DNA from: Odoribacter sp.
GTDB lineage: Bacteria; Bacteroidota; Bacteroidia; Bacteroidales; Prolixibacteraceae
Length of the DNA stretch: 64,000 nt
Reading direction: 5' to 3'
NCBI GenBank assembly: GCA_013824715.1
Contig: PNOH01000013.1
Span: 1 to 64,000, forward strand
The notes beneath the pieces are model-generated. The model was not told the DNA's origin and did not search any database. It saw only the letters and a program-made list of their open reading frames with translations. Numbering within the stretch: the stretch's first letter is position 1; each line of letters begins with the position of its first letter. Position numbers and translations under genes: made by a program. Positions 8,605 through 16,848 of the stretch are shown here, piece by piece.

Positions 8605-9867
8605 TTAATCCTTTCCGTTAAATTCCCTGATGGCATCCACCATGGCCACTATATTTTCAACTGGTACGTTTGCCTGAATGTTATGAACGGTGTTGAACAC
8701 AAACCCGCCATCCGGTGCAAAAATATCGCAAAAACGCAGCACTTCTTCCCGGACTTTTTCGGGAGTTGAATAAGGCAAAGTTTTTTGCGTATCGATGCCG
8801 CCACCCCAGAAAACCAGATCTTTTCCATAGTTCTTTTTTAGTAGCGCCGGATCCATTCCCTTGGCGCTTACCTGCACCGGATTAATGATATCGAAGCCAG
8901 CCTCAATAAAGTGTGGCATAAACGATTCGACTGCACCGCATGAATGCTTGAAAGTTTTCCAGTTGGTATGGGCGTGAACCCAGTCGTTGATTCTCCGGTA
9001 ATACGGCAGCCACAAATCGTCGAACTGTTCGGGGGCGCAAAAGGTCGAATCCTGAGTTCCAAAATCGGTTCCGCAGATGTAAACGGCATCAATATTATCA
9101 CCAATTACCTGATGCAATCGCGCAAAATTTTCGACCGCTATTTCAGATTGACGGTCAAAGATAGCCCGGATATAATCCGGTCGTATCAGGATGCTCATAT
9201 ACCATTCGGTGATGTCGCGGATGCCTTTTGGCTTCTTTAATTTGATTCCGGGAATATGGGCAATGTCGCCCAAGGCGGTTCCGCCAAGCCCGGCAATAAC
9301 GGCTTTACCTGTATCACGGGCCTTTTGAGTAGTCACCCTCCAGTATTCCAAATCACTATCCGAAACTAATCCATATTCCTCAAGATTGTCTTCAGGATCA
9401 AGCTTTTCTTCGTCAATCGGCTGCTGACGGATGATTGCATCAAAAAAGTAACCGGTTTTGGGCATACGTCCTGAAGGCTGTGCCGAAGTATCACCTTCGG
9501 GATACATCAGCACATCGCCATGTTCATCTTTCGTTGTACAAAAGCCTTCAGGAACCAGCACTTTCTGGCCCCAGTTGGTCGTATATTCCTTCAATGGTTC
9601 GTGGTTGTAAAAACCAAATGAATTCTTTCTTCCCTTCGCACCAACAACGTCAATACCGATGATGTCAATCAATTCCTGATCCACTTCGCCCAGCATCTGG
9701 TAAGGATCGGTCACACGAACCGGTTTATATTCCAGTCCGTAATATTTCCGGAGGTTCTCAATGGCCTGAACATGGATTCCGGTAACCGATGTTGCGCCGA
9801 AATCAACGACCAGGCGATCGGGTTGGCGGTGATTAATGGTCAGGTCAAATCTCTCTTTTGATGTCAT
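8605..9867 (-). CDS. Uroporphyrinogen decarboxylase superfamily protein (MtaA/CmuA-like)
   Basis: The 420-residue TIM-barrel protein belongs to the URO-D/methyltransferase superfamily. The H-S-C-G segment near residue 310 and the late NTVHNIQANVP motif match the zinc-binding methyltransferase branch rather than the haem enzyme. True haem HemE is shorter (about 340-360 residues) and carries a different N-terminus. Members of this branch in sugar loci of Bacteroidota have no settled function. It lies 9 nt after the Gfo/Idh/MocA gene and 3 nt before the ROK gene, so co-transcription is very likely. A role in demethylating a methylated sugar is possible but unproven. Confidence 0.75.
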   Translation of the reverse strand: MTSKERFDLTINHRQPDRLVVDFGATSVTGIHVQAIENLRKYYGLEYKPVRVTDPYQMLGEVDQELIDIIGIDVVGAKGRKNSFGFYNHEPLKEYTTNWGQKVLVPEGFCTTKDEHGDVLMYPEGDTSAQPSGRMPKTGYFFDAIIRQQPIDEEKLDPEDNLEEYGLVSDSDLEYWRVTTQKARDTGKAVIAGLGGTALGDIAHIPGIKLKKPKGIRDITEWYMSILIRPDYIRAIFDRQSEIAVENFARLHQVIGDNIDAVYICGTDFGTQDSTFCAPEQFDDLWLPYYRRINDWVHAHTNWKTFKHSCGAVESFMPHFIEAGFDIINPVQVSAKGMDPALLKKNYGKDLVFWGGGIDTQKTLPYSTPEKVREEVLRFCDIFAPDGGFVFNTVHNIQANVPVENIVAMVDAIREFNGKD

Positions 9868-9876
9868 CCGATTCCA

Positions 9877-11361
9877 CTATTTTGGCATGGCTGGTAAATT
9901 CCAACCCTCGCGGTAAGTATGTTTGATGTATCCACCGGCAGCTTCCAGAGCGTTGAATTTGGCATACTGCGTATTAAAATGAGGATGGCCGTCAATCACC
10001 TTAAATTCATCAGAAATCACAATATTCAGTTCTTCGGAAGGCGAAATGTTGGTAAACCGCATATTTTCAGCATCCCACTTCAGGGTTTTATTCAGGCTTT
10101 GTAAACGGATAGCCAATACGCCGAGTAAAACCATTTCGTTGAACGGGCCGGAATATCCAAAATGAGAAGTTCCCTCCACACGGTTTTCGGGCGATTCTTT
10201 ACATGCCCTGATCCAGTCCTGTTCGTGGGGTCCGTCAACATAGCCGATTGCTCCGGGAATCCTACGCAGATATTGCGCAACAACTGGTTTTCTTCCTGAA
10301 AGAAGACGTGGATTAAACCCGCCGCATCCGGTAATAAGTGTGTCTTTTGATCCAACAAAAATACATCCTCCAAGTCCGTCTCCCATCAGATTTTCACCTT
10401 CAGGCAACAAATTCGGTCTGCGTGGAAGTATTCCGCCATCATACCAATAAACTTTCACTGCAGGCATTTGCAGATTTTTAACTGCTGCACGGGCCGGAAA
10501 ATCAAATTCCACGGTTTCGGCCTGAGGAGCGCTTTCTGTATTGACTTGTGTTGAACTTCCGGAAACCTTTTCAGGATAACCTAATTTAAGCGACTGGTAA
10601 ATCGGATCGAGCACATGACAGGCCATATCGCCAAAAGCGCCCGTACCAAAATCCCACCAACCGCGCCAGTTCCAGGGAGTATAAATATCATTGAACGGGC
10701 GCATGGGCGCTGTACCGATAAACAAATTCCAGTTCAGGGTATCCGGTGCGGTCATTTGAGCCGTTGGCCTTTGTAATCCTTGAGGCCAGATGGGGCGATC
10801 GGTCCAGGCATGAACCTCTTTTACCTCGCCAATTTCGCCGTTCCAAATCCATTCACAAACCTGACGGACACCGTCACCTGAATTTCCCTGATTACCCATT
10901 TGAGTGGCAACCTTATGCCTGGCGGCCAGTTTGGTCAACAACCTGGATTCGTAAACCGAATGGGTCAGCGGTTTTTGGCAATAAACATGTTTGCCCATTG
11001 ATAAGGCATTTGCAGCAATGATGGCATGGGAATGATCGGCTGTTGCAACCATGACGGCATCGAAAGAATTGCCCATTTCATCGAACATTTTCCGCCAGTC
11101 CCAATATCGTTTGGCTTTGGGAAATTCCTTAAAGCAGGTTTCTGCATATTTCCAGTCCACATCACAAAGTCCAACAATGTTTTCGGTATTCATCCCAACC
11201 AGGTTTGGATGTCCTTTGCCACCAATACCAATCCCGGCAATATTCAGTTTATCGCTGGGCGCTTTATGCCCAAGCCCACTGACGGCAAAGTTGGGAATAA
11301 CGGTAATGCCTGCTGTGGCAACAACTGCATTTTTTAAAAAACCGCGACGTGAATTATTCAT
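9877..11361 (-). CDS. Tat-exported Gfo/Idh/MocA-family oxidoreductase
   Basis: I place the start at 11361, which gives a 494-residue protein opening with the twin-arginine signal NNSRRGFLKN and a hydrophobic stretch. A 35-codon upstream extension lacks signal character. A Rossmann NAD(P) motif (GIGIGGKG, about 43-50) follows, then CQKPLTHS, where the family's usual E-K-P is Q-K-P as is common in Tat-exported members. The C-terminal half is the substrate-binding beta-sheet domain. Such periplasmic enzymes with tightly held cofactor oxidise or rearrange sugars. Together with the DUF1080 neighbour this points to the C3-oxidation route for glycosides. A homologue lies in the divergent operon at 13296-14822. 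Confidence 0.85.
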   Translation of the reverse strand: MNNSRRGFLKNAVVATAGITVIPNFAVSGLGHKAPSDKLNIAGIGIGGKGHPNLVGMNTENIVGLCDVDWKYAETCFKEFPKAKRYWDWRKMFDEMGNSFDAVMVATADHSHAIIAANALSMGKHVYCQKPLTHSVYESRLLTKLAARHKVATQMGNQGNSGDGVRQVCEWIWNGEIGEVKEVHAWTDRPIWPQGLQRPTAQMTAPDTLNWNLFIGTAPMRPFNDIYTPWNWRGWWDFGTGAFGDMACHVLDPIYQSLKLGYPEKVSGSSTQVNTESAPQAETVEFDFPARAAVKNLQMPAVKVYWYDGGILPRRPNLLPEGENLMGDGLGGCIFVGSKDTLITGCGGFNPRLLSGRKPVVAQYLRRIPGAIGYVDGPHEQDWIRACKESPENRVEGTSHFGYSGPFNEMVLLGVLAIRLQSLNKTLKWDAENMRFTNISPSEELNIVISDEFKVIDGHPHFNTQYAKFNALEAAGGYIKHTYREGWNLPAMPK

Positions 11362-11427
11362 AAAATAGTTTTTTAGGATTAAAAGATAATAGGCATATTC
11401 TATTCCGATTTTTCGGTTCCGATAGGA

Positions 11428-11491
11428 ATCCGCCAGTTGGCGGATAGAATTTATGAAGAAATGCATGTCTTATGTCCCATACTGGACATAA
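11428..11491. repeat. Two intercistronic hairpins between DUF1080 and oxidoreductase genes
   Basis: ATCCGCCA/TGGCGGAT (11428-11445, 2-nt loop) and TTATGTCC/GGACATAA (11470-11491, 6-nt loop) are perfect stems. A third, TTTCCC/GGGAAA, lies at 11526-11540. All are in the 192-bp gap inside the minus-strand operon. None is followed by a T-run, so they may set RNA stability or differential expression rather than stop transcription. Confidence 0.55.
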
Positions 11492-11553
11492 CCCGATTGA
11501 AAAATCAGCATTTCTACCGACAGATTTTCCCTTCGGGAAATTTTAGAAAATTT

Positions 11554-12315
11554 TTAAAGCTCTTTGATTTTGACATTCCGGTACCACACTTTGGTGCCGT
11601 GGTTTTGCAGCGAAATGTGCCCTTCGTCGTATTTCCCATAATCGGGATAATTGGCCCATTTACCGCTGTCACGCAGTTTTTTCCACTCATCCGAGTATTT
11701 TTCATATTCCACAACAACTTCACCGTTTAGTATCTGGGTGACACGATTCCCGTTTATTACAATAAATGCCTGATTCCATTCGCCAGCCGGTTTGAAAGGC
11801 TTTGCTTTTGGCGGATACATGGCATAATTGGCTCCGCAGATTTGCCAGTCTTCCAGTTTGTCGGGCCAGTTTAGGTGGTCAACAACCTGATATTCCGGGC
11901 CAGTCTCGTATGGAAATTTGTATTTGGGATCTTCTTTGATCTGAAAAATAATTCCGCTATTGGCTCCTTGAGTCAATTTGAATTCGGCGCTAAGAGCATA
12001 ATTTTTATACGTTTTGTCGGTGATGATATCCTGACTTTCAGCCCGGCCTTCAGTGGTCATCGTCAAAGCCTGGTCTTCAATGATCCAGCAATCAGGAATT
12101 CCCTGCATGTTGTAGCCATGCCAGCCGGTAAAATTTTGCCCGTCAAAAAGCAGTTGCCAGTCCTTTTTGGCTTCAATATCTGTCAGGGTATTGACCGGGG
12201 CATTTTTATCCAGTTCAGAATAAAGCGAAAGGGGATCGTTCTGTTTTACTGAACTGCAAGAAAACAAAACGGTAACAGTAAGCAATAACAGGATTTTGGC
12301 AGTTTGGTTTTTCAT
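11554..12315 (-). CDS. DUF1080 (3-keto-disaccharide hydrolase-like) lipoprotein
   Basis: The 253-residue protein has a lipoprotein signal (VLFSC, Cys20) and the DUF1080 lectin-like jelly-roll fold: LLFDGQNFTGWHGY near residue 55, then the ITDKTYKNYALSAEFKL strand pair and a GANSGIIFQ motif. The family includes hydrolases and lyases acting on glycosides already oxidised to 3-keto form. It is the first gene of the minus-strand sugar operon and is divergent from a second DUF1080 gene 208 bp away, so the shared intergenic region probably holds the control site for both. The exact substrate is not visible. Confidence 0.83.
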   Translation of the reverse strand: MKNQTAKILLLLTVTVLFSCSSVKQNDPLSLYSELDKNAPVNTLTDIEAKKDWQLLFDGQNFTGWHGYNMQGIPDCWIIEDQALTMTTEGRAESQDIITDKTYKNYALSAEFKLTQGANSGIIFQIKEDPKYKFPYETGPEYQVVDHLNWPDKLEDWQICGANYAMYPPKAKPFKPAGEWNQAFIVINGNRVTQILNGEVVVEYEKYSDEWKKLRDSGKWANYPDYGKYDEGHISLQNHGTKVWYRNVKIKEL

Positions 12316-12401
12316 GTTAGTTAGTTTTAATGGTTATGGATTTAATTTCTATTAGATGTAAAAATAACAGAAATTTCAATATAATTTGGAGGAATTGTTT
12401 T

Positions 12402-12413
12402 CTCTGATCAGAG
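12402..12413. promoter_or_regulatory. Palindromic candidate operator between divergent sugar operons
   Basis: CTCTGATCAGAG is a perfect 12-bp palindrome lying 27 bp upstream of the plus-strand -7 box and 87 bp upstream of the minus-strand gene. A dimeric regulator site is plausible, but no regulator gene is adjacent and I did not see a second copy. Confidence 0.35.
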
Positions 12414-12439
12414 TATTAGCAGAACTAAATTAAATAGGA

Positions 12440-12447
12440 TATATTTG
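12440..12447 (+). promoter_or_regulatory. Bacteroidota-type -7 promoter box for the plus-strand sugar operon
   Basis: TATATTTG matches the TAnnTTTG consensus of the Bacteroidota primary sigma factor and lies 76 bp before the DUF1080 start codon. No clear TTTG -33 box is visible, which would fit an activated promoter. Confidence 0.45.
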
Positions 12448-12523
12448 AAGTAAACTTTGCTTTTTTAGGAATATTTTCACGCATAAAATCTGTCAATATA
12501 CAATTAACTAATACTTTATAGCT

Positions 12524-13225
12524 ATGAAAAGCATAAACCAACTGATCCTTGGAATATTCCTGATAGTTATGGTGAATATTTCCAATGCCGGAGTAAGGCC
12601 GGATAAAAACAATCTGAAACAAGATGACAAAAGCGAATGGCGGCAGTTGTTCAATGGTAAAGACCTCTCAGGATGGAGGCACGTGGGACCCGGTTCTCAG
12701 TACGTTGAGGATGGCTTGATTAAATCGCACGGCGGAATGGGTTTGCTGTATTGGACCGCTGAAAAGTTCGGGAATTGTATTATTCGTGTCGTATTCAGAA
12801 TGCGTGATACAAACAGCAATGCCGGCGTTTTTATCCGCATTCCGATTGAACCCTACGAAGAATGGATGCCCGTTTTCTACGGTTATGAAGTCCAGATTGA
12901 CAACCAGCCAGAACTCTCGAATGAAGATGATTACCACTACACCGGAATGTTGTATTCCCTTACAAAACCTTTGGCCAAAACCGGAAAACCCGGACCAGAG
13001 TGGAATACCATGGAGATTACACTCGACGGGCTTCGGACCATTGTTTATCTAAACGGAGTAAAGGTTACTGATTTTAAAGAAGGCGATCCGGTTCCGGAAC
13101 GAAAGTTCGACTTCGAGCCTTTCCATGGGACACGTCCCGAATATGGATATATCGGGCTCCAAAATCATGGAGAGAGCGATGTGGTTTTCTTCAGGAAAGT
13201 GGAAGTAAAGCCACTCAAAAAATAA
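12524..13225 (+). CDS. DUF1080 (3-keto-glycoside hydrolase/lyase-like) exported protein
   Basis: A 233-residue protein with a Sec signal peptide (hydrophobic about 7-22, no lipobox) and the DUF1080 fold: QLFNGKDLSGWRHV near residue 45, NSNAGVFIRIP near 100 and a closing YIGLQNHGE strand. It is shorter than, and clearly diverged from, the lipoprotein DUF1080 encoded divergently. It heads the plus-strand operon (DUF1080, oxidoreductase, NagB-like, MFS, ROK) and probably works in the periplasm beside the Tat-exported oxidoreductase, cleaving or dehydrating an oxidised glycoside. Which of these reactions applies is unknown. Confidence 0.82.
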   Translation: MKSINQLILGIFLIVMVNISNAGVRPDKNNLKQDDKSEWRQLFNGKDLSGWRHVGPGSQYVEDGLIKSHGGMGLLYWTAEKFGNCIIRVVFRMRDTNSNAGVFIRIPIEPYEEWMPVFYGYEVQIDNQPELSNEDDYHYTGMLYSLTKPLAKTGKPGPEWNTMEITLDGLRTIVYLNGVKVTDFKEGDPVPERKFDFEPFHGTRPEYGYIGLQNHGESDVVFFRKVEVKPLKK

Positions 13226-13295
13226 TGTTGAGTTTGCTGTCACAAAAAAGTTATTTTCAAAATAGATATATTCAATTCCTTAATTCAGAACCTGT

Positions 13296-14822
13296 ATGGA
13301 AACAAATAACCGAAAAACCGGATCATCTTCTATTTCGCGCCGGAAATTTGTGGGTATGACTGCATCTGGCGCAGTTGCCATCACGATCCTACCGAGTTTT
13401 ACTGTTGGCGGATTGGGACATGTACCTCCGAGCGACAAACTTTATATTGCCGCCATTGGTTGTGGTGGAGAAGGGGCAGCCGACATTCAGGCCTTCATGA
13501 AAACTCCAAAGAAAAATGCCGTGATTTCGCATCTGTGCGATGTGGACGACCGGATGGCCGCCGACCGCCGGAAGGAGTATCCCAAAGCTCCTTTTTATCA
13601 CGACTGGCGCGAATTGTTCGAAAAGGAAAGTAAGAATTTCGATTCCGTCACTGTTGCAATTCCCGATCACAACCATGCTGTTGTCGGATTAGCTGCCATG
13701 CAATTGAATAAACATTTATACCTTCAGAAACCTCTGTCACACGATATTTACGAAGCCCGGATTTTGACCGAAGCCTCCAAAAAATACAAAGTGGTCACCC
13801 AAATGGGCGATCAGGGAGCTTCGACAGAGGGAATGCACACATTGCGTGAGTGGCTCGAGGCTGGTATTCTGGGCGACATTGAAAAGGTCTATTGCTGGAC
13901 CGACCGTCCGGTGTGGCCCCAGGGAATTCCCTGGCCAAAAACGCAGGCTCCGGTTCCGAAAGAACTGAACTGGGATCTGTGGCTCGGAACAGCGCAACAA
14001 ACCAATTATATCGAAAATCTGGTGCCTTTTAACTGGCGTGGCTGGTGGCAGTTTGGAACCGGCGCTTTGGGCGACATGGGTTGCCATATCATGGGACCGC
14101 CGTTCAAATTACTCGAATTGGGTTATCCGACTGAAGTTTCGGGGAGCGCAAGTACTGTTTATGATGGTATTTTTTCGGAAGCCCAGTATCCCGAAAGCGG
14201 ACCGGTTTCCAGCTCAATCAAGTTTAAATACCAACTTAAAAATGGTAAAAACCTTGACCTTTACTGGATGGACGGTGGGATTACACCAGAACGGCCTTTG
14301 GAATTGGATCCTGACGCGAATATGAATGAAATTCTTGGCAACTGGCCAGCCGGAACAAACGATTATGAAGGTAGTACCTTGTTCATCGGAACAAAAGGGA
14401 AAGCGGCCTGTGGTTGGGGTGGTCGGAATCCAATCTTGCTGCCATTGTCGCGGAATGAAGAAATTAATGTTCCCAAAAAATATCCCCGTGTTGAAGGAGA
14501 TATGGACGGTCATTACTGGCAGTGGGTTGACGCCTGCATAGCCGGTTACGGTAAGGCTGAAGTTGATTCGCCGTTTGAAGGTTATGCCGGACCGCTCACC
14601 GAAACGGTGCTGATGGGAAACCTGATGCTTCGTAGTTTCAACATACGCGAGAAAATAAAAAGGATGGATCCGGTTTACGGTGCAATGGAAGGTTTTGTCT
14701 TCCCCGGACGATACATCAATTTCAAATGGGATGGCCCCAATATGCGGATCACGAACTTTGAAGCAGCCAACCAATTTGTAAAACGGGAGTATCGCAAAGG
14801 CTGGGGGGAACTGAAACTATGA
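13296..14822 (+). CDS. Tat-exported Gfo/Idh/MocA-family oxidoreductase
   Basis: The 508-residue protein begins with a twin-arginine signal (SISRRKFVGM) and a hydrophobic segment, then the dinucleotide motif AIGCGGEG (about 53-60) and LQKPLSHD, the Q-K-P variant of the family's E-K-P catalytic region. It shares order and many motifs with the oxidoreductase at 9877-11361 (for example DRPVWPQG against DRPIWPQG, and FNWRGWWQFGTG against WNWRGWWDFGTG), so the two are paralogues with probably different sugar targets. Its stop codon overlaps the start of the NagB-like gene by 4 nt (ATGA), which shows translational coupling. The expected role is periplasmic oxidation of a sugar or amino sugar. Confidence 0.85.
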   Translation: METNNRKTGSSSISRRKFVGMTASGAVAITILPSFTVGGLGHVPPSDKLYIAAIGCGGEGAADIQAFMKTPKKNAVISHLCDVDDRMAADRRKEYPKAPFYHDWRELFEKESKNFDSVTVAIPDHNHAVVGLAAMQLNKHLYLQKPLSHDIYEARILTEASKKYKVVTQMGDQGASTEGMHTLREWLEAGILGDIEKVYCWTDRPVWPQGIPWPKTQAPVPKELNWDLWLGTAQQTNYIENLVPFNWRGWWQFGTGALGDMGCHIMGPPFKLLELGYPTEVSGSASTVYDGIFSEAQYPESGPVSSSIKFKYQLKNGKNLDLYWMDGGITPERPLELDPDANMNEILGNWPAGTNDYEGSTLFIGTKGKAACGWGGRNPILLPLSRNEEINVPKKYPRVEGDMDGHYWQWVDACIAGYGKAEVDSPFEGYAGPLTETVLMGNLMLRSFNIREKIKRMDPVYGAMEGFVFPGRYINFKWDGPNMRITNFEAANQFVKREYRKGWGELKL

Positions 14823-15541
14823 AAATCGAAATAGCCGATTCGTACAATGAGTTAAGCCTGAAAGCCAAAAACCTTGTTGTTCAGGAAATAGAAAAGAACA
14901 AACGGTTATTGCTTTGTACCGCTACGGGTAGTAGCCCGACCGGAATGTACCAACTACTATGTACCCAATTTCAGGAAAATCCTGAACTGTTTGAACAGTT
15001 GCGAATTATCAAACTCGATGAATGGGGCGGAGTTGCCATGGATCAACCAGGCACCTGCGAACATTATTTGCAGCAAAACCTCCTTCAGCCCCTTCAAATC
15101 CCGGAACCGCGCTACACCGGTTTTAACAGTAATCCCGAAAATCCAGGCCTGGAATGTGAACGGATTCAGGATAAATTAAGAACAGAAGGTCCAATTGATC
15201 TGTGTATCCTGGGAATAGGCCTGAACGGGCACCTGGCATTTAATGAACCTGCGGACTATTTACAACCTTTTTGCCATGTAGCCGAACTTTCTGAAATGAC
15301 ACTTCAGCATGCCATGGCTTCGAAAATGAACTTTAAACCAACCTATGGATTTACCCTGGGAATGGCAGATATCCTGCATTCGAAAATGATTTTGATCCTG
15401 ATAGCCGGGAAACAAAAACGGGAAATCGTTCAGAAATTGATGTCGAAACAAGTTAGCAGTTCGGTTCCTGCTTCTTTTCTCTGGCTTCACCCAAATGTGT
15501 ATTGTTTGATTGAAAAAGATGCCTTCGACGAAACTGCCTAA
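14819..15541 (+). CDS. Glucosamine/galactosamine-6-phosphate deaminase-isomerase family protein
   Basis: The 240 residues match the NagB/AgaI fold. The phosphate loop TATGSSPTGMY (35-45) and proton-abstracting Asp67 (KLDEWGG) are present. The ring-opening triad reads Asn136, His138, Glu143 in GLNGHLAFNEP, where E. coli NagB has Asp at the first position. An N-G-H-L variant occurs in galactosamine-6-phosphate and less studied members, so the enzyme may be a deaminase with a different hexosamine phosphate or a plain isomerase. The start overlaps the oxidoreductase stop by 4 nt. The neighbouring ROK protein could supply the sugar phosphate. Confidence 0.8.
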   Translation: MKIEIADSYNELSLKAKNLVVQEIEKNKRLLLCTATGSSPTGMYQLLCTQFQENPELFEQLRIIKLDEWGGVAMDQPGTCEHYLQQNLLQPLQIPEPRYTGFNSNPENPGLECERIQDKLRTEGPIDLCILGIGLNGHLAFNEPADYLQPFCHVAELSEMTLQHAMASKMNFKPTYGFTLGMADILHSKMILILIAGKQKREIVQKLMSKQVSSSVPASFLWLHPNVYCLIEKDAFDETA

Positions 15542-15561
15542 TCCATTAAAAATCATAAACG

Positions 15562-16848
15562 ATGAAACGAAATAAATTTCTGGTAATCCTGATTCTGGTC
15601 GTCTGGTTTGTTATTTCATTTATAACCAACATCCTGGGGCCAGTCATGCCGGTCATCATCGAAAATTTTCAACTTAGCCTTACGCTGGCAGCTTTCCTCC
15701 CGTTCTCGTTTTTTCTGGCATATGGAATCATGTCCATTCCGGCGGGAATTATGATCGAACGGCTTGGGGCAAAAACTTCCATGCTCATTGCCTTCGGATT
15801 TACGTTTGCCGGTTCATTCCTTTTTGCCCTTTTACCCGGGTACTTTATGGCCCTTGCTTCACTGTTTATAATCGGGATCGGAATGGCTATGTTGCAGGTC
15901 ATTATCAATCCGCTGATGCGTGAAGCTGGCGGCGAAGAGCATTTTGCGTTTAATTCGGCGCTTGCCCAACTCATATTTGGCGCTGCTTCGTTTATCAGTC
16001 CTTTTGTATTTTCATACCTCATGAAGGAACTAAGCGGATACAAAGGTGGAGGCAATTGGCTGGTAAACACACTTAGCCACCTCATCCCCCCTGAACTGCC
16101 ATGGAGTTCGCTGTATTGGATTTTTTCGCTTATCATTCTCGTGATGCTCGTCGTGATTAGAATCGTCAGATTTCCAAAAGTTGAATTAAAGGAAGACGAA
16201 AAAGTGGGGGCAGTAGAGACCTATATCGGGCTTTTCAAAAATAGAACGGTGAATTTCTATTTTCTGGGAATTATGGCTTATGTGGGTACTGAGCAGGGAT
16301 TGGCCAACTGGATGAGCAAATTCCTGAATACCTATCACGGTTTTAATCCTGAAGTGGAAGGCGCTTCGGCCATTGGATGGTTTTGGGGTTTGATGTCGGT
16401 TGGATGTTTGCTCGGACTGGTTGTTTTAAAGCTGATTGATTCGAAACTGATTTTAAAAACTGTCAGTTTATTAGCGATGGCAACTATGGCGGTGGCCTTG
16501 TTTGGCCCGGCCCAACTGTCGCTTTGGGCATTCCCGGTTGCCGGATTTTTCATCTCGCTGATGTATTCCATCATTTTTTCGCTTGCCCTCAATTCGGTTG
16601 AGAAGCACCACGGCTCATTTTCAGGCATACTTTGTTCCGGAATATTTGGCGGAGCGCTGGTTCCGCTCATCATCGGATGGCTTGGCGATCAGCTTGGATT
16701 GAGAATGGCCATGCTCTTCGTGTATGTTACGCTCGGCTATATTTTTGCAATTCCTTTCTGGGCAAAACCATTGGTGAACAACAAAACGATCAGGTTTTCA
16801 GAACTCTTCACAAAAAAAACTTTACAAGATGAAATTAATAGGCGTTGA
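15562..16848 (+). CDS. MFS sugar transporter
   Basis: A 428-residue protein with about twelve hydrophobic segments and MFS-type conserved loops, including GIMIERLGAKTS between TM2 and TM3. Layout and length fit the fucose/glucose-galactose permease (FucP-like) branch common in Bacteroidota. It is encoded between the NagB-like and ROK genes, starting 20 bp after one and overlapping the other by 20 nt. It should import the product of the periplasmic oxidoreductase/DUF1080 steps across the inner membrane for phosphorylation inside. Specificity cannot be read from the sequence. Confidence 0.83.
   Translation: MKRNKFLVILILVVWFVISFITNILGPVMPVIIENFQLSLTLAAFLPFSFFLAYGIMSIPAGIMIERLGAKTSMLIAFGFTFAGSFLFALLPGYFMALASLFIIGIGMAMLQVIINPLMREAGGEEHFAFNSALAQLIFGAASFISPFVFSYLMKELSGYKGGGNWLVNTLSHLIPPELPWSSLYWIFSLIILVMLVVIRIVRFPKVELKEDEKVGAVETYIGLFKNRTVNFYFLGIMAYVGTEQGLANWMSKFLNTYHGFNPEVEGASAIGWFWGLMSVGCLLGLVVLKLIDSKLILKTVSLLAMATMAVALFGPAQLSLWAFPVAGFFISLMYSIIFSLALNSVEKHHGSFSGILCSGIFGGALVPLIIGWLGDQLGLRMAMLFVYVTLGYIFAIPFWAKPLVNNKTIRFSELFTKKTLQDEINRR

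Noticed and set aside
8605-9867. Assignment as haem-pathway uroporphyrinogen decarboxylase HemE
   Set aside because: Longer than HemE, has the H-x-C methyltransferase-type motif and sits in a sugar operon.
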